DNA of 64,000 bases, from NCBI GenBank assembly GCA_023634235.1, contig JAMKCF010000003.1, positions 25,821,299 through 25,885,298 of the forward strand, written 5' to 3'. The position numbers were made by a program, and so were the translations under genes. The notes beneath the pieces are model-generated. The model did no database searches and had not been told where the DNA came from. It was given only the letters and a program-made list of their open reading frames with translations. Source of the DNA: Pisaster brevispinus (lineage: Eukaryota; Echinodermata; Asteroidea; Forcipulatida; Asteriidae). Positions 12,206 through 23,405 of this stretch are shown here, piece by piece. The first letter of the stretch is position 1. The number at the start of each line of letters is the position of its first letter.

Positions 12206-13889
12206 CCAAGCAGCGTAAAATGAAATTGGCCTTAATTGCTGTTTTCCCGATACACACCGTTTCTCTGAAAATAAAATTACTGTTGCATAAAGGGTCGTCC
12301 TGTCCCGTCCAGTGCATCAGTTTACAAAGTTGTATAGCGCAAAACTTGCTAAACACCGAAAGATATTTCTGAGCAGAAATAAATCACACACCAAAATACA
12401 ATGTTAATATATTATACGCTTTGTATACATGGTCAAAATGACTTACTGCAGACGATCGTAAAAAAACTAATCATAGCGTTGAGTTATTATCTCACTGACT
12501 CATGTTATTTAAACCACATTAATGTTTGCCACAGTGCACAGTTGAGACTGATAGGGCGGGAAGCCTCAAGAGAATAAGGCAGTGAAGTTTCACTTCATCC
12601 AGTGTTTGCTATTGGTCACTACATTTAGGTTTCTAGATTAAATCGTCTGCGGTTGATACATCAAGCTCATTACCATGAGTTGAATTTCATGTTTAATTGA
12701 GCTTTCCCGTAATGTTATATTGAGCACCTATTCAAGGACTATTATGATGTTTAGTCCTGATGGGTGTAATGCAGAGCCATCACAATCAAAGTGTGCTAGC
12801 TGTTCCTGTCGAACTCCCCGTGTTGACCTAAATATTACATACAAATTCAGCCATATCTGTTTGTGCACTTCCTTGTTGATTGTGATTGGCAATTTGTACG
12901 CAGTAGAACTTAAAAACCCGGATCTGGCACAAGCCCAAACCAGCTCTGGTCTGCCAGAATCAGAGTCATTCACCCCAGCTCTTACATACAGCTTGTGTAG
13001 AATTATATGTAAACAGCACAACATTAAGAAACATAGTGTGAACTAAAACCAAGTAATCAGTTAAAACAGAAACAAAATACAACGCAGATAAGGACCACCA
13101 AGGGATACTGCAACATAAATGGAACACATGATAAAAACAGGGATTCAAACTGTTTACCAACCAGAGTGACCTAATGTAAACATGCAAAACATACATGTGT
13201 TCATACAACACACACATACAACTGTAATTAGTGTCGGATATTCAAGTATGTAACCCTGGGTTCACTTTTTATAGAAGCGGGAACCGAAAACAGTCAACAA
13301 ATCCTAGTCTATATTTATAAAGTTCTTATACCTCAGGAGGAGAACCCTAGAGTATGCAAATACATGCACGTGGTATGCTAATTTATTTCCCCAAAAGACA
13401 TGCAAACAAAGTTTGCATGGGCGATTCTGTGTGTCTGCAATACTAGACAGGGACTGTATAGCAGGCAGACACACTCTAGAGTTTGGTGAGGCAGCATTTA
13501 CTTTGCTTAGCATGTACATGTAATAGCTCAGCTCAGTCATAGCTAGATAGTTATGCCTCAGGTGTAGGCCTACCACAACATCGTGGGATTAATGTCAGTT
13601 GGAAAACTGGTTCCCCGCTAAGGGCCAGCCTGGCCTTAATGATGTACGGAGCCTGTGTGGCACCAAGTGTGGCACCAGTTTCAGGTCTGCGATTCCTCAG
13701 TTGACGTTGTAGAACGGTATATGTGACCTTCCCTAATACGTCCTGTGTGGACATTGTCCTGTGTGGACATAAGGGGGGTGGACACCGTCCTGTGTGGATA
13801 GTCCAGCCGGTGGGGACTCCGAAACTACAGAAATTAAACGTGTTTTCTCTTGCTCAAAGCTAAAATGGAAACGATACAGCCTCTTTACA
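12206..13889. other. A-B intergenic region
   Basis: No gene found. At 13741-13800 a GTCCTGTGTGGACA motif is repeated about three times. From 13823 the sequence begins to match the FReD 5' flank (compare 37270-37320). Confidence 0.4.
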
Positions 13890-13946
13890 TTTGTTTGTTT
13901 GTTTGTTGTTGTTGTTGTTGTTGTTTTTTTTTTTTTGGGGGGGGGT
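13890..13946 (+). repeat. Compound simple repeat (GTTT)n-(GTT)n-T-G
   Basis: A run of GTTT, then GTT, then about 14 T and 9 G interrupts the FReD B upstream flank. Copies C and D do not have it, so it is a local expansion. Confidence 0.85.
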
Positions 13947-13959
13947 GTAAATATGCTTA

Positions 13960-14364
13960 TCACAATGTTGGATCAGACACTTGAACACTGACAGCGCACT
14001 TGGGTTTCTTACTTTTATTCCAGCCTAACGATTATAGTTTCAGCTATACCGCTGCATTAAAAAGCCCAATGCAACCTAATGTAGATTTTGGTGTACAGTG
14101 TACTTCCTCATATTTGCTGGGATAACGTATCCATATATGGTTGGATAGAAAAGACCAAAGGAACAAAATTTGTCGTGAGCTTGGCTCTGGTCCAGTGCTC
14201 GAAGAGGAAACAAAATGTATTTATGTGCAAGGAGGAATGGAAAGTTGAGAATGAATGATTATTGAGCCAAACATTGTTGTTCATTATTGTCCGCGAAGTT
14301 CAACCATAAGCCGTCTTGTCTAAAAGTACGAGATTACCTTCCTAGTTTTCAGTTTGCCTTGAAA
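13960..14364 (+). promoter_or_regulatory. FReD B upstream/promoter region
   Basis: Conserved with 37370-37784 and 58860-59249: a block around CAGACACTTGAACACTGACA, a block around TGCTGGGATAACGTATCCAT, then a TATA-like TATTTATG at 14218-14225, about 147 bp before the ATG. Such conservation across copies, while introns drift, fits a core promoter plus 5' UTR. The start site is not visible. Confidence 0.45.
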
Positions 14365-16420
14365 ATGGACTCATCATGTATAAAAATGACCGTGTTGGTC
14401 TTCATAGCCGTGTTTGCTATGAGAGCAAGATCCCAAACTGAGCATAGCATTGGCTCATATACAACTAGCGAGACTGAACGATGTGTGTGCCAGCCACACG
14501 TCACCATCAACCCGCCCGTCTGCGGACGCTCCATTCCCGTGAACTCCGGTACCGGCTGCAACTGTACGACCGTCCAGGAATCGGTTTCCTCTGAGCTACG
14601 GGACATGAAGCGACAGTTAGAAACACTGCAGTCAGCAGTTACTACCATAGTTAGATTGCTAACAGGTATAGTAACATAATTTACCAAGAGAAAACTGTCT
14701 TCTTTTTTTTTTTTTTTTTTACTTCATACTTATTTATAGATTCGGCTTTTAGAACCCGTGTCATTACTTTGTGCCCGCAGACGTGCTTATGACGATCAAG
14801 TTTCAAATTGGATGACGCCATAGAGCTGTAGTCTGTTGACAAAACACTTGGGGGAAAATGTGTACGCCGCCAAAATCTAAGTCAAAATCTATATAAAGAA
14901 ACAATTTGAAAATTCCGCGTTCCCTGATGCTGGTACAAGTCGTGCAACATACAAAACGACAATGACGGAAGCCCCTGAGGTTATTGTGGCTTTATTAATG
15001 TAAATGTATTTAGTGGAGAATGCTATTACAGTCAATTCTGAGGTTGCTGAATCACATCCTGCAGTTTGGGAAAATGATAGGTGCAGTTCTGATGGTGAAC
15101 TCTGGAGTAATTCATTTGCAAAATTCGTTGAAATTCTCTCGGATAGGATTGGGAGGAAATAAATAAAACGATTATATGTTAAGTAATATTAAATCAACGG
15201 AAATAAAAAGCTATGTTTTGTTGTGTACAGATCCTAGGGATTGTTCCGACATTCTTGCGAGGGGTGCATCGATCAGTGGTGTGTACACGGTTCAACCTCT
15301 AGACTCCGGTGAGGCTTTCCAGGTGTATTGTGATATGGAGACAGACGGTGGTGGATGGACGGTAAGATAACACGCTAGTGTATGAATGAGAGAACTCATC
15401 TCTAAGAGTGAATGTTTATAAGACCAGGGTATTAAACAAAAAACACGTTCTTTGACAGGTTTTTCAGCGGCGCAAGGACGGCAGTGTGGATTTCTACTTG
15501 GACTTTGCCAACTACAGTCGGGGCTTTGGGAATCTAGAGGGAGAGTTTTGGCTCGGAAATGACAACTTGCACCGTCTGACCGCTCAGGGCGAGTACGAAC
15601 TCCGAGTAGAACTATCGGACCTTGAAAACGAAACCAGGTATGCCGTCTATGACTCGTTCAGCATCGCCGATGTGAGCGACAACTACAGGCTGACGGTGGG
15701 AAGTTACTCAGGAACCGCAGGTAATAAATCAATATTAATCCCGAAAATGTACTGAGACAAGGAACTAATGTTGCCTTTCTGATTGGTATTTGTTTTTAAA
15801 AATCTTTCCCCGGAGTTCCACAGAGAAAATGAATTCAAAGCGGTGACGATGGTTCTGATTTCCTCGATAGTACACATTGTGTTTAAATTCACAATTTTCG
15901 AGAAAAGTACATGTTTAATGTTGATTTATTGGGCTTAAAACATACACAAGTTTCTTTTCTCAGAGAAGTTATTAATAATTTTGAAGACAATTATATTAAA
16001 GCTTTAATTTTTTTTTTATAGGTTAAGTCGAAATTAGACGAAAAGTAGTACTCCAAAACTAAAGTAAACGTTATATATCAAAAAATATATATACATTAAT
16101 AAATAGAAGTAAAACCCTTTTTGTATACCGTATCCTGTAAAATTAAAGGATCTGTCTATGTTTCAGACGACTCACTGAGCTACCACAGTAACCATCAGTT
16201 CTCTACTAAAGACCGAGACAACGATGCAAATGGCGGGAACTGTGCCCAGACATACCACGGCGCCTGGTGGTACAGAGACTGCCACCGTTCTAATCTTAAC
16301 GGGGCGTATCTCAGTGGGACCACGACTGGATATGCTCGGGGAGTCGTTTGGTATCACTGGAAGGGGTATGATTACTCACTCAAAACCTCCGAGATGAAAA
16401 TACGACCCACTCCGCAATAA
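14365..16420 (+). CDS. Secreted fibrinogen-related lectin-like protein, copy B
   Basis: Four exons: 14365-14665, 15231-15361, 15459-15720, 16167-16420 (phases 1, 0, 1; all GT/AG), 315 aa. Residues 1-23 form a signal peptide ([15 protein letters not shown]), followed by a Cys cluster (CVCQ, PPVCGR, GCNC). A short coiled coil lies at about 72-98 and may oligomerise the protein. The fibrinogen domain spans about 104-315: C105 and C134 pair, GGGWT, the WLGND segment, the calcium-site motif DRDND at 247-251, C257/C270, HRSNLNG at 271-277, and the terminal SEMKIRP. This is the domain of ficolins, techylectins and tenascin ends, which bind acetylated or other glycans in the extracellular space. Innate recognition is likely, but the ligand is unknown. 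It is arranged head-to-head with pseudogene A. The ATG was chosen because the leader and all three copies start there. Confidence 0.88.
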
Positions 16421-16455
16421 TAACCCCATACCACTCACTGTGTTGCCGCTCACTG

Positions 16456-16461
16456 ATTAAA
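16456..16461 (+). terminator. Poly(A) signal of FReD B
   Basis: An ATTAAA hexamer 36 bases after the stop. The same hexamer lies at the same place in copies C (39904) and D (61241), and on the minus strand in A (9011-9016). Confidence 0.6.
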
Positions 16462-16839
16462 GTCATACCAGTACCAATCCTCGAGATGAACAGTTTCCGT
16501 TGGAAATTATTTAAAAGTTGGGAAATAAGCCTTTAACCAAGCATATATTAATGTGATTGCCGTTTTCGTGATAAAGTGTATGTGCAATCCTCGACAACTG
16601 CAGCCGGTTTTTGTCTGCACTTAAACAAATAGCTTTTCTAAACTGTTACCAAAAGAAAGGACAACTGAACAGAAATAGTAAACAAAAATAGTATATTAAC
16701 TAGACCTAGGCCTGACCTTTCAAAAATGTAAGTATTTTAGCTTGCAAATCAAACCCAATCAATTATCAAACAATTATTTTGATATACAGCATTTCATGTT
16801 AAAAAACAATGATTTTAATAACAAAGTCTTAATGTCGAA

Positions 16840-17080
16840 ACATTTTGTTTATTTTATTTATTTATTTATTTTTTTTAATTGATTTTGGTTTTAATGATTT
16901 CTTTGAGTTTTTTGTTGTTGTTGATTTCTGGGTGATTTTTTCTAATTTTATCTTTATTTAATTATTCATTGATTTATTTATTGATTTATTTATTTCTTAA
17001 GTATTATAATTGATTTGTATTTATTTTTTATTTATCAATTTTTTTTTAATTTTTAAAATGTTTTATTTTAAAAAAAATTC
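16840..17080 (+). repeat. T/A-rich low-complexity tract
   Basis: Runs of TTTATTTA and T with GATT. It lies at the same distance downstream of copy B as 40300-40445 does after copy C, so the two are homologous tracts. Confidence 0.7.
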
Positions 17081-18872
17081 TGGGGGAGGGTCAGATTATA
17101 TATCTTGTGAAAGTCCCTACGTGGCCTGATCTCTAACTATACACACTGACAAGGTTCCAGCAAGGATGGAATGAAAGGGTGGGGCGCCTCTTTGTGCGAC
17201 CAATCTTGCAAGCCAGATGTGTTGAGCTTCCCGGCCCCATGAAAATATGAGGCTGTAGATACACTTAGGAGCCACGTGAGGTAATTATACCTACTTTTAA
17301 ACTTCCATTTTCGTTGTGATCTGATTAAATAGTCAACACAGAACAGTATGCACTGCTAAACCATCGCTAAAAAAAATTGTAAAAAGTAGAAAAAAATATA
17401 TTTAGTATATATAAAACTGGTAGCGGATGCCCTTAGCTTTCGATCCATTTCGGACCTTCGTCAGAGGCATTGACAAGAACAAACACAAACATATCCATCT
17501 ATAGTAAAAAGAGGAGCAAAGGATTAATATAGCGGTATAACTCAAATTATAATCGTTAGGCTGGAATATAAGTAAGAAACCCAAGTGCGCTGTCAGTGTT
17601 CAAGTGTCTGATCCAACTTTGTGATTAGCATATTTACACCAAAAAGTTTGCGATCGCGACCTTTGGGCTCACACTCTCGTTTCCATTTTGCTTTGAGCAA
17701 GAGAAAAAACGTTTATTCTTTGTAAGTAATTTTCTCTATATTTTTTAGAGGTCATGGCTCTTACTCAGCATACACCGCATAATATTGCCACCGAAACCAA
17801 CTAAACTGTAATAATTATAACTACAATGAAAAACAAATAATTATATCCACTAACAGTTGTACACGTTTAATCAGGATAGAGTTAAATCATGGGGTCGGGT
17901 TGACTCTATGTTTTCTAGACGGAAGATTCCGAGTCTTGTACACTTCTTTAGGCTACTTGTATTTCAAAATGAGTTCAATATATCTCTTCACTTAACAGTA
18001 AAAGTCATGCTTAACCAACTCAAGAATATTACATCATTTGATGTTCACCTGTTACGTAATTTTATAGGATTAAAATTATATTTGGCGATCTCTCCTCAAC
18101 CCAGTGTAAAGAGGCTGTGACGTCATGATCAAATCAGGCCTGTCTGTAGACTTGGTTCAAGTCGGGTCTTGTGCTAATCGAGCATTGACCTCCATTAAAC
18201 TGTGGAGATCAAAGTAATCGAGTTGGTAATGTATCAGCTTTTGTAACGCGCGCCCTCTAGTGTCAATTAAATGCCAATCCAGTAAGTTTTGCATTGACGC
18301 CGGGTGACCCTTGTGGGGCTCAGCGGAGCTCCTTCCCCCACGTACTGGCAGGACCGAGGGGTCGTAGTTTATATACACTCCATTGTTACACCCTCAGAGA
18401 ACCTGTCTTACAAATTTCTAAGTGTAAACGGAAGTTCTTCAAAACTTAGGAATGTATTTGTCAAGAGTTTCGCTTGTTGAAGAATATTTTTTCATAATTT
18501 TATTTCCCTTTCCATAATTAGCAGCTTGTTCAAACTTAAAGTCACCACAAACGTTTGGGATTCATCGGAATTCATTGTGCAGCAGTGTGCACTGAACCCA
18601 TCTTAAAAATATCTAAACATACAACAGATTCGTTAAAATAGGAATCTAAACAACAACAGTCTGGCTTATTTGAAAAAAAAAAAATTGTTGTTTGGTTCAT
18701 AGATATTCTATCAGTACCGATTCTTCATGGTCATAACTGAATGCATAGAGATTCTCTATGCTGTATGTAACATTGTGGAGTTTATTTGTGAGCACCTACT
18801 TTACAAATGAAAGAGTCGTCGTAAATTGAACTGATTTCATTGGTTCGCAGCGGACGCGTATGTTGCATATTT

Positions 18873-19440
18873 CTCAGTACATTCCTACCAGGGGTTAAGT
18901 GACGAGAGGCAGCGTCGCTACCATGGGCAGCGCGCCGTATCGATACCTCTCGTCACTAACCCCTGGTAGGGATATACTGAGAAACAACGCTGATTGGCTG
19001 CCAATGGTGACTACTTTGCGTACACGCTTGTTAACAACTTTCGAGCGCATGTATGGCGCTTGTAGGTCGGTTAGTACGCGCGTGTAAAAATGCAAGTATT
19101 TTGACGCGATTCCATTTCAAATGAATCATGTTTTTACACGGTCACCCTTAACTGCATACAGTTAGACTATCACAAAATCAAAGAAGAATGAGAGAGGACC
19201 AGTTGCTTTTTGACTTGATGCCTCTTTTACGGGTTACCGTACTTGAGCGCGCGCGTAGAACGGATCGGCCCATGCCTAATTAAAATGTGCTAGATTCTAG
19301 CACATTTTAATGAACCAATTCCAGGGGTAATGATCGAGCAAGGCATGCTGGGAAAAATGGTGCGGCGAGATCGATCACCCATGGGAACGAGGATGGACGA
19401 GAGGTATCGATACGGCGCGCTGCCCATGGTAGCGAGGCTG
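18873..19440 (+). mobile_element. Mutator-like element, rearranged copy
   Basis: The interior matches the element at 1144-1597, but both ends are altered. On the left, 18873-18968 is a hairpin in which the terminal segment is duplicated in inverted orientation. On the right, an inverted copy of the 5' terminal segment (complement of CTACCATGGGCAGCGCGCCG) follows the usual CGAGGATG end at 19388-19395. No target duplication is seen. Confidence 0.65.
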
Positions 19441-19901
19441 ACTAAGATCGGACGCGCGTACATACGCGCCACTAGCCGTACACACACATCATGGACGCGC
19501 TAAAAAGTCGATTAAACAGGGCAACGCATATAAAATGAAAAATGGTAATAGGCCTAATTTTTATTCATAAATACCCCAGACAGTTTCGCTATTCCTATTG
19601 GTGGAGAGCATGTCACGTGGGGGTGTTTAAACAGATGAATATGCACGGCCAAGAGTGTTTATAACCGGCTGGCTTCGCGTGTTGGGCGCGCAAGCTCATG
19701 GTACGCCAATTAAATTACGCGGTACGCAATATGTAGCTTTTAGTACCAGCGCGTAATCTATTTTTACGCGCGCGTACACACAACCCAGCGCGCACCAAAC
19801 ATAGCTTTAAAAAAAAAAATTGAAAATGTACAAAATGTACAGATTGTCACAGATTGTCTGTACAAAAAAAATCGCTTTTTAACAAAATGGCATTTATGAA
19901 T

Positions 19902-20067
19902 GGGAATAAAAGAGTAGTGACTCGTTCTTAAACGGCCGTTTAAAACCTTGCAGGGTCGTGGTCGTGCGATAAAGGCCCGAGCCAAAGGCGAGGGCCTTTA
20001 TCGCACGGCCACGACCCTGCCGGTTTTAAACGGCCGTTTAAGAACTCGTCGCCACTCTTTTATTCCC
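19902..20067. mobile_element. Foldback element, 166 bp
   Basis: Arms GGGAATAAAAGAG...CTCTTTTATTCCC pair nearly to the centre CCCGAGCCAAAGGCGAGGG. An allelic-like copy sits at 35708-35873 in the opposite inverted-repeat arm, so the insertion predates that duplication. Confidence 0.8.
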
Positions 20068-20449
20068 TTAGTAAGTGATACAGTAGGCATTATTATTTGA
20101 CAGGTTTGTGGTACATTTTGAAAACCCATTTCATGGAATAGTGACAAAAATTAAGATTTATCAACTCAACATAATTATAAGCACAACAGCGTTGAATAAT
20201 ACGGACACATTTAAACAACATTAAATTACAAAAGGATAGTCATTTATTTTTCACCGAGAGCAGAATAAAGTTTTAGATCATCAGTATATTCAATACAAAA
20301 ATAACACTTGGTAGTAATTGGCACAGTGCAGAAGAACCCCCATTAGAGACAGAATGTTGAAATAATACCATTGGAGATATACATTCTCTATTGTAATGTA
20401 CTTCCTGAGTATTGCGAACGGGAGTCCGACCTCTCTCATTCATCTTCAT

Positions 20450-21239
20450 TTATGTACACATGAACTCGACCGATTAAAAGCATAAGGTTTTAACAATCTT
20501 CCACCTCTAGACTTTGCTTGACCTAATGGAAATACTTCCTTGTTCAAAGTATTTATATTTCTTTATTTGATAATTTATTTAAAACAAAACAAATTGGATT
20601 CGTTTTTACAAAAATATTTAAAAGGTACAAAAAGTAGTAGGTAGAAAAAACATGAATTGTTAAAAACACATTACGATTATTATAGAAAAATATAATTATT
20701 TTAAAAAGCAAAACAAACAACTTGAAGCAAAGGCAATACAAACAATAAAAACTACCAGAACCCAAAGCAACGGAATCCTTTGTTTAAAATTCTTGAAAAA
20801 AGTGGGATGGGGCTGTTATAAAAACGTTTAGTTCTGGTAGGCGGTAGAGAGAAATGGTGACTGTTGCGAAGAGTTTTCCCCAAAACACCAACCTGGAGAC
20901 TATACAGCAAACAGGAAACCACAATATGTTGTAAAAACGGCGAGAGAGGAAAACAGACAAGGATGACAAGCGATGAACATTTTTAAAACAGCAGCACAAA
21001 ATGTTAAGTATGGCTGCTGGTCGAACAGCGTCTTTTATGTTAGTTTTATCTAAGAACTCAAGCAACTAGTTACAGAAGGTTTGTCTACTCCAACAAATTA
21101 GCGCGACCTACTTACTCCTAAAATTAACAAGTGCGAGAAAAATTACCATCGTTGTTTAATTGACCACAAATGAAATTGACACCCTGCTTACTACCAATGC
21201 TTATAATAAATACACTTCTTACTTACTTGAATATTATCA
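20450..21239 (-). repeat. Duplicated segment, left part
   Basis: In reverse complement this matches 43227-44085. Together with 34471-34720 it forms one original locus, whose paralogue is 41843-44085. The present break is the SINE insertion at 21240. Confidence 0.75.
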
Positions 21240-21324
21240 TTTTTTGTTTCACCGATGTGTGTTAGCACTGTAAACGCAGTACTTTCCCGAGTTTTGTGAA
21301 GAAAACTAAATCACAGGCATATTA

Positions 21325-21600
21325 CCCTTACAAAAAAGTCCTATAGGAATCCTATAGGAAAAATCCTACAGAATCCTATAGGATTTATCTTATAGGATTC
21401 TTATAGGTTTTTCGTCACTTCCTATAGGACTTTTCTAAAGGATTCCTATAGGATTCTATAGGATTCCTATAAGATTCCTGTAGGATTCCTATAGGATTCT
21501 TATAGGATTTCCTAAAGAATGCTATAGAAATCCTATAGGAATTTTATAGGAATCCTGCAGAAAAAGGAAGGATTTTTGCTATAGGAATCTTATTTTAACA
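21325..21600 (+). repeat. Left terminal and subterminal repeat array
   Basis: Many irregular copies of a palindromic motif like TCCTATAGGAATCCTATAGG in both orientations. Subterminal arrays of short motifs bind the transposase or accessory protein in known CACTA elements; that role here is inferred. Confidence 0.7.
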
Positions 21601-22458
21601 TAAAAGGCCTCGAGAAAGATGTATTTTATTTGAAAAGAAAACCAGTCGTTAAAAATGTTAATTGCTGATCAGTGATACACTGGACTGATGAGATGATCAT
21701 GCTTTAACTCAATGAATGACAATTCCTAAAGGATTTTTACAGGAACTTTTCTGATAAGAAACCAACACATGCCATGTATGACAATCAATAAGTTTGAAGA
21801 GATTTTTTTAAAGTTCTTGATCTAACGATTTAAATCAACACAATACAATACACAGTACTTTTAAGTAAATTCAACAAAACAACAGTAAATGAAAGAAGAC
21901 TAACTCGTAAAGATTGAAAGTTTCAACGAGGCATGTTATTGTTATCAAAAAACACGTAAGCAACAGTACACGACTTACAATTAACTCACAACTTTTGCGC
22001 AGAACAAACTGCCACTTGTGAATAATCATGGATAACATATTTTATATTGAATATTAATTTGTTTTCCCTTAAAAATCATATTAAAGACAAGTCAGGGTAT
22101 ACTTTTAGTAGTTGTTAAAGACCAGTATCCTCAATTTGTGTTTCTGCATAAATAACAAACCTGTGAAGTTTGGGCCCAATTGGTCATTGAAGTTGCAAGA
22201 AAATAATTAAAGAAAAAACATCATTGTTGTATAGAATGTTATTGTGATGTGCTTTCAGATGCATGAGAAAGGCTGCATACCTGAAGCCTTTCTGAGATTT
22301 AATTTTTTGGGTGAGCAAATACCACTTTCTATTAAATCACCACTCCAAAGGGTTTCGTTTCTAACATTGTTTTATAATGTAAATAGCTTCCTAGTGCTCC
22401 TTACCAGTTAAGTTTGTATGGTCATTAAATCGATAATCGTAGAGTAATAACAAAAGAA

Positions 22459-23043
22459 TAGACCATTTCAAGCGCGCAAGTGCTGCACTGTGGCTGTTGC
22501 TGGGTCGCGGCAGCGTGATGTTTTGTACAAGAAGACGTGGCAAAATCGTCGTCTTTTTAAATTTTCATTTGAATTAAATGCATTCCCCAATGATTTACAC
22601 ACTTTTTCTAACAGGACAGTATGACAAAGCTATGTAGAACTTTTATTAAATAATTTGAAACTAAACAGAAAGTGAAAACTATAAGTTCTGTCGAAAAACC
22701 TTGCCGACGGGGCAACACATTTTGGAAAATCTACCGCGCATCAGTTTATGCGTCTATCACACTTAACTCACCTATTGTCTGCTAAGTTTTTAGGATTCAA
22801 TTTCCGTTTAGTAATAAACAGTTATGTTCAGTGTTCTATTATGTCATGCTGTCCTGTTACGGAAATTGTGTAAATCGTTGTTAATCGTTGAGAAAGTCAC
22901 ATGACTCACATAAAGATTAAAAAAAGACGACGATTGTATGTCTTCGTGTACAAAAAACATTGTGCTGCCGCGACCCAGCAATGGCGGCGCAGCCAACGGC
23001 AGCGCACAGTCCTTGCACGTGCGGGCTTAAGTGGATCGGTCTA
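22459..23043. mobile_element. Inverted-repeat element nested in the transposon
   Basis: Arms of about 100 bp: TAGACC... at 22459 and ...GGTCTA at 23043, each containing TTGCTGGGTCGCGGCAGC and AAATCGTCGTCTTTTT-like stretches. It has no coding potential. It may have a TA target duplication. It is probably a MITE that landed between the left end and the BEN gene. Confidence 0.6.
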
Positions 23044-23405
23044 AATGTCCTGCCTTTAAACAGAAAACATTTAATAGCAAACTGCTAAAAATAGTATTAT
23101 TGAAATTAGAAAATAAATTGTTGTGTCACTCTAGTGCACTCCCTAAAAATATTGTTCTTTTAAGATTTTCGAGAGTGACACGTGAAATCAGATTTTTTTT
23201 TCTTATTTCAAGATAACCATTTTTCACATTTGTTTTGAGCTATTTTGAATTTTTAATTAAAATTAGGAATTTCCTAATATGCTAAAATGATAACATATCA
23301 ACAATTTAAGGGAAAATTGGGTAGGACAAGGAAAAAGGGTATTTTCAGCAAAATGGTTTGCTTTCTGGTGACCCAATGCATACATATACAACATGAAACA
23401 AATAA

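Larger units (their letters stand above)
17520..20215 (+). repeat. Left arm of large inverted repeat
   Basis: In reverse complement this arm matches 35565-37440 over several blocks: 17520-18290 with 36730-37440 (FReD C upstream DNA), 19270-19760 with 36040-36660, and 19740-20215 with 35565-36040. Copy 2 lacks about 880 bp corresponding to 18290-19160. The arm contains the Mutator-like and foldback elements listed separately. Confidence 0.75.

Noticed and set aside
13733..13991. ORFs with poly-Thr/poly-Val runs
   Set aside because: Translations of the (GTT)n tract.
17857..18120. 87-codon ORF conserved with 36924-37142 (MYTFNQDRVKSWGR...)
   Set aside because: It lies in duplicated FReD upstream DNA on the opposite strand; the related copies at 1.6 kb and 57.1 kb are broken, so conservation reflects recent duplication.
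21340..21600. Possible CRISPR-like array of short repeats
   Set aside because: The motifs are irregular, palindromic and lack constant spacers; they are subterminal repeats of a eukaryotic transposon.
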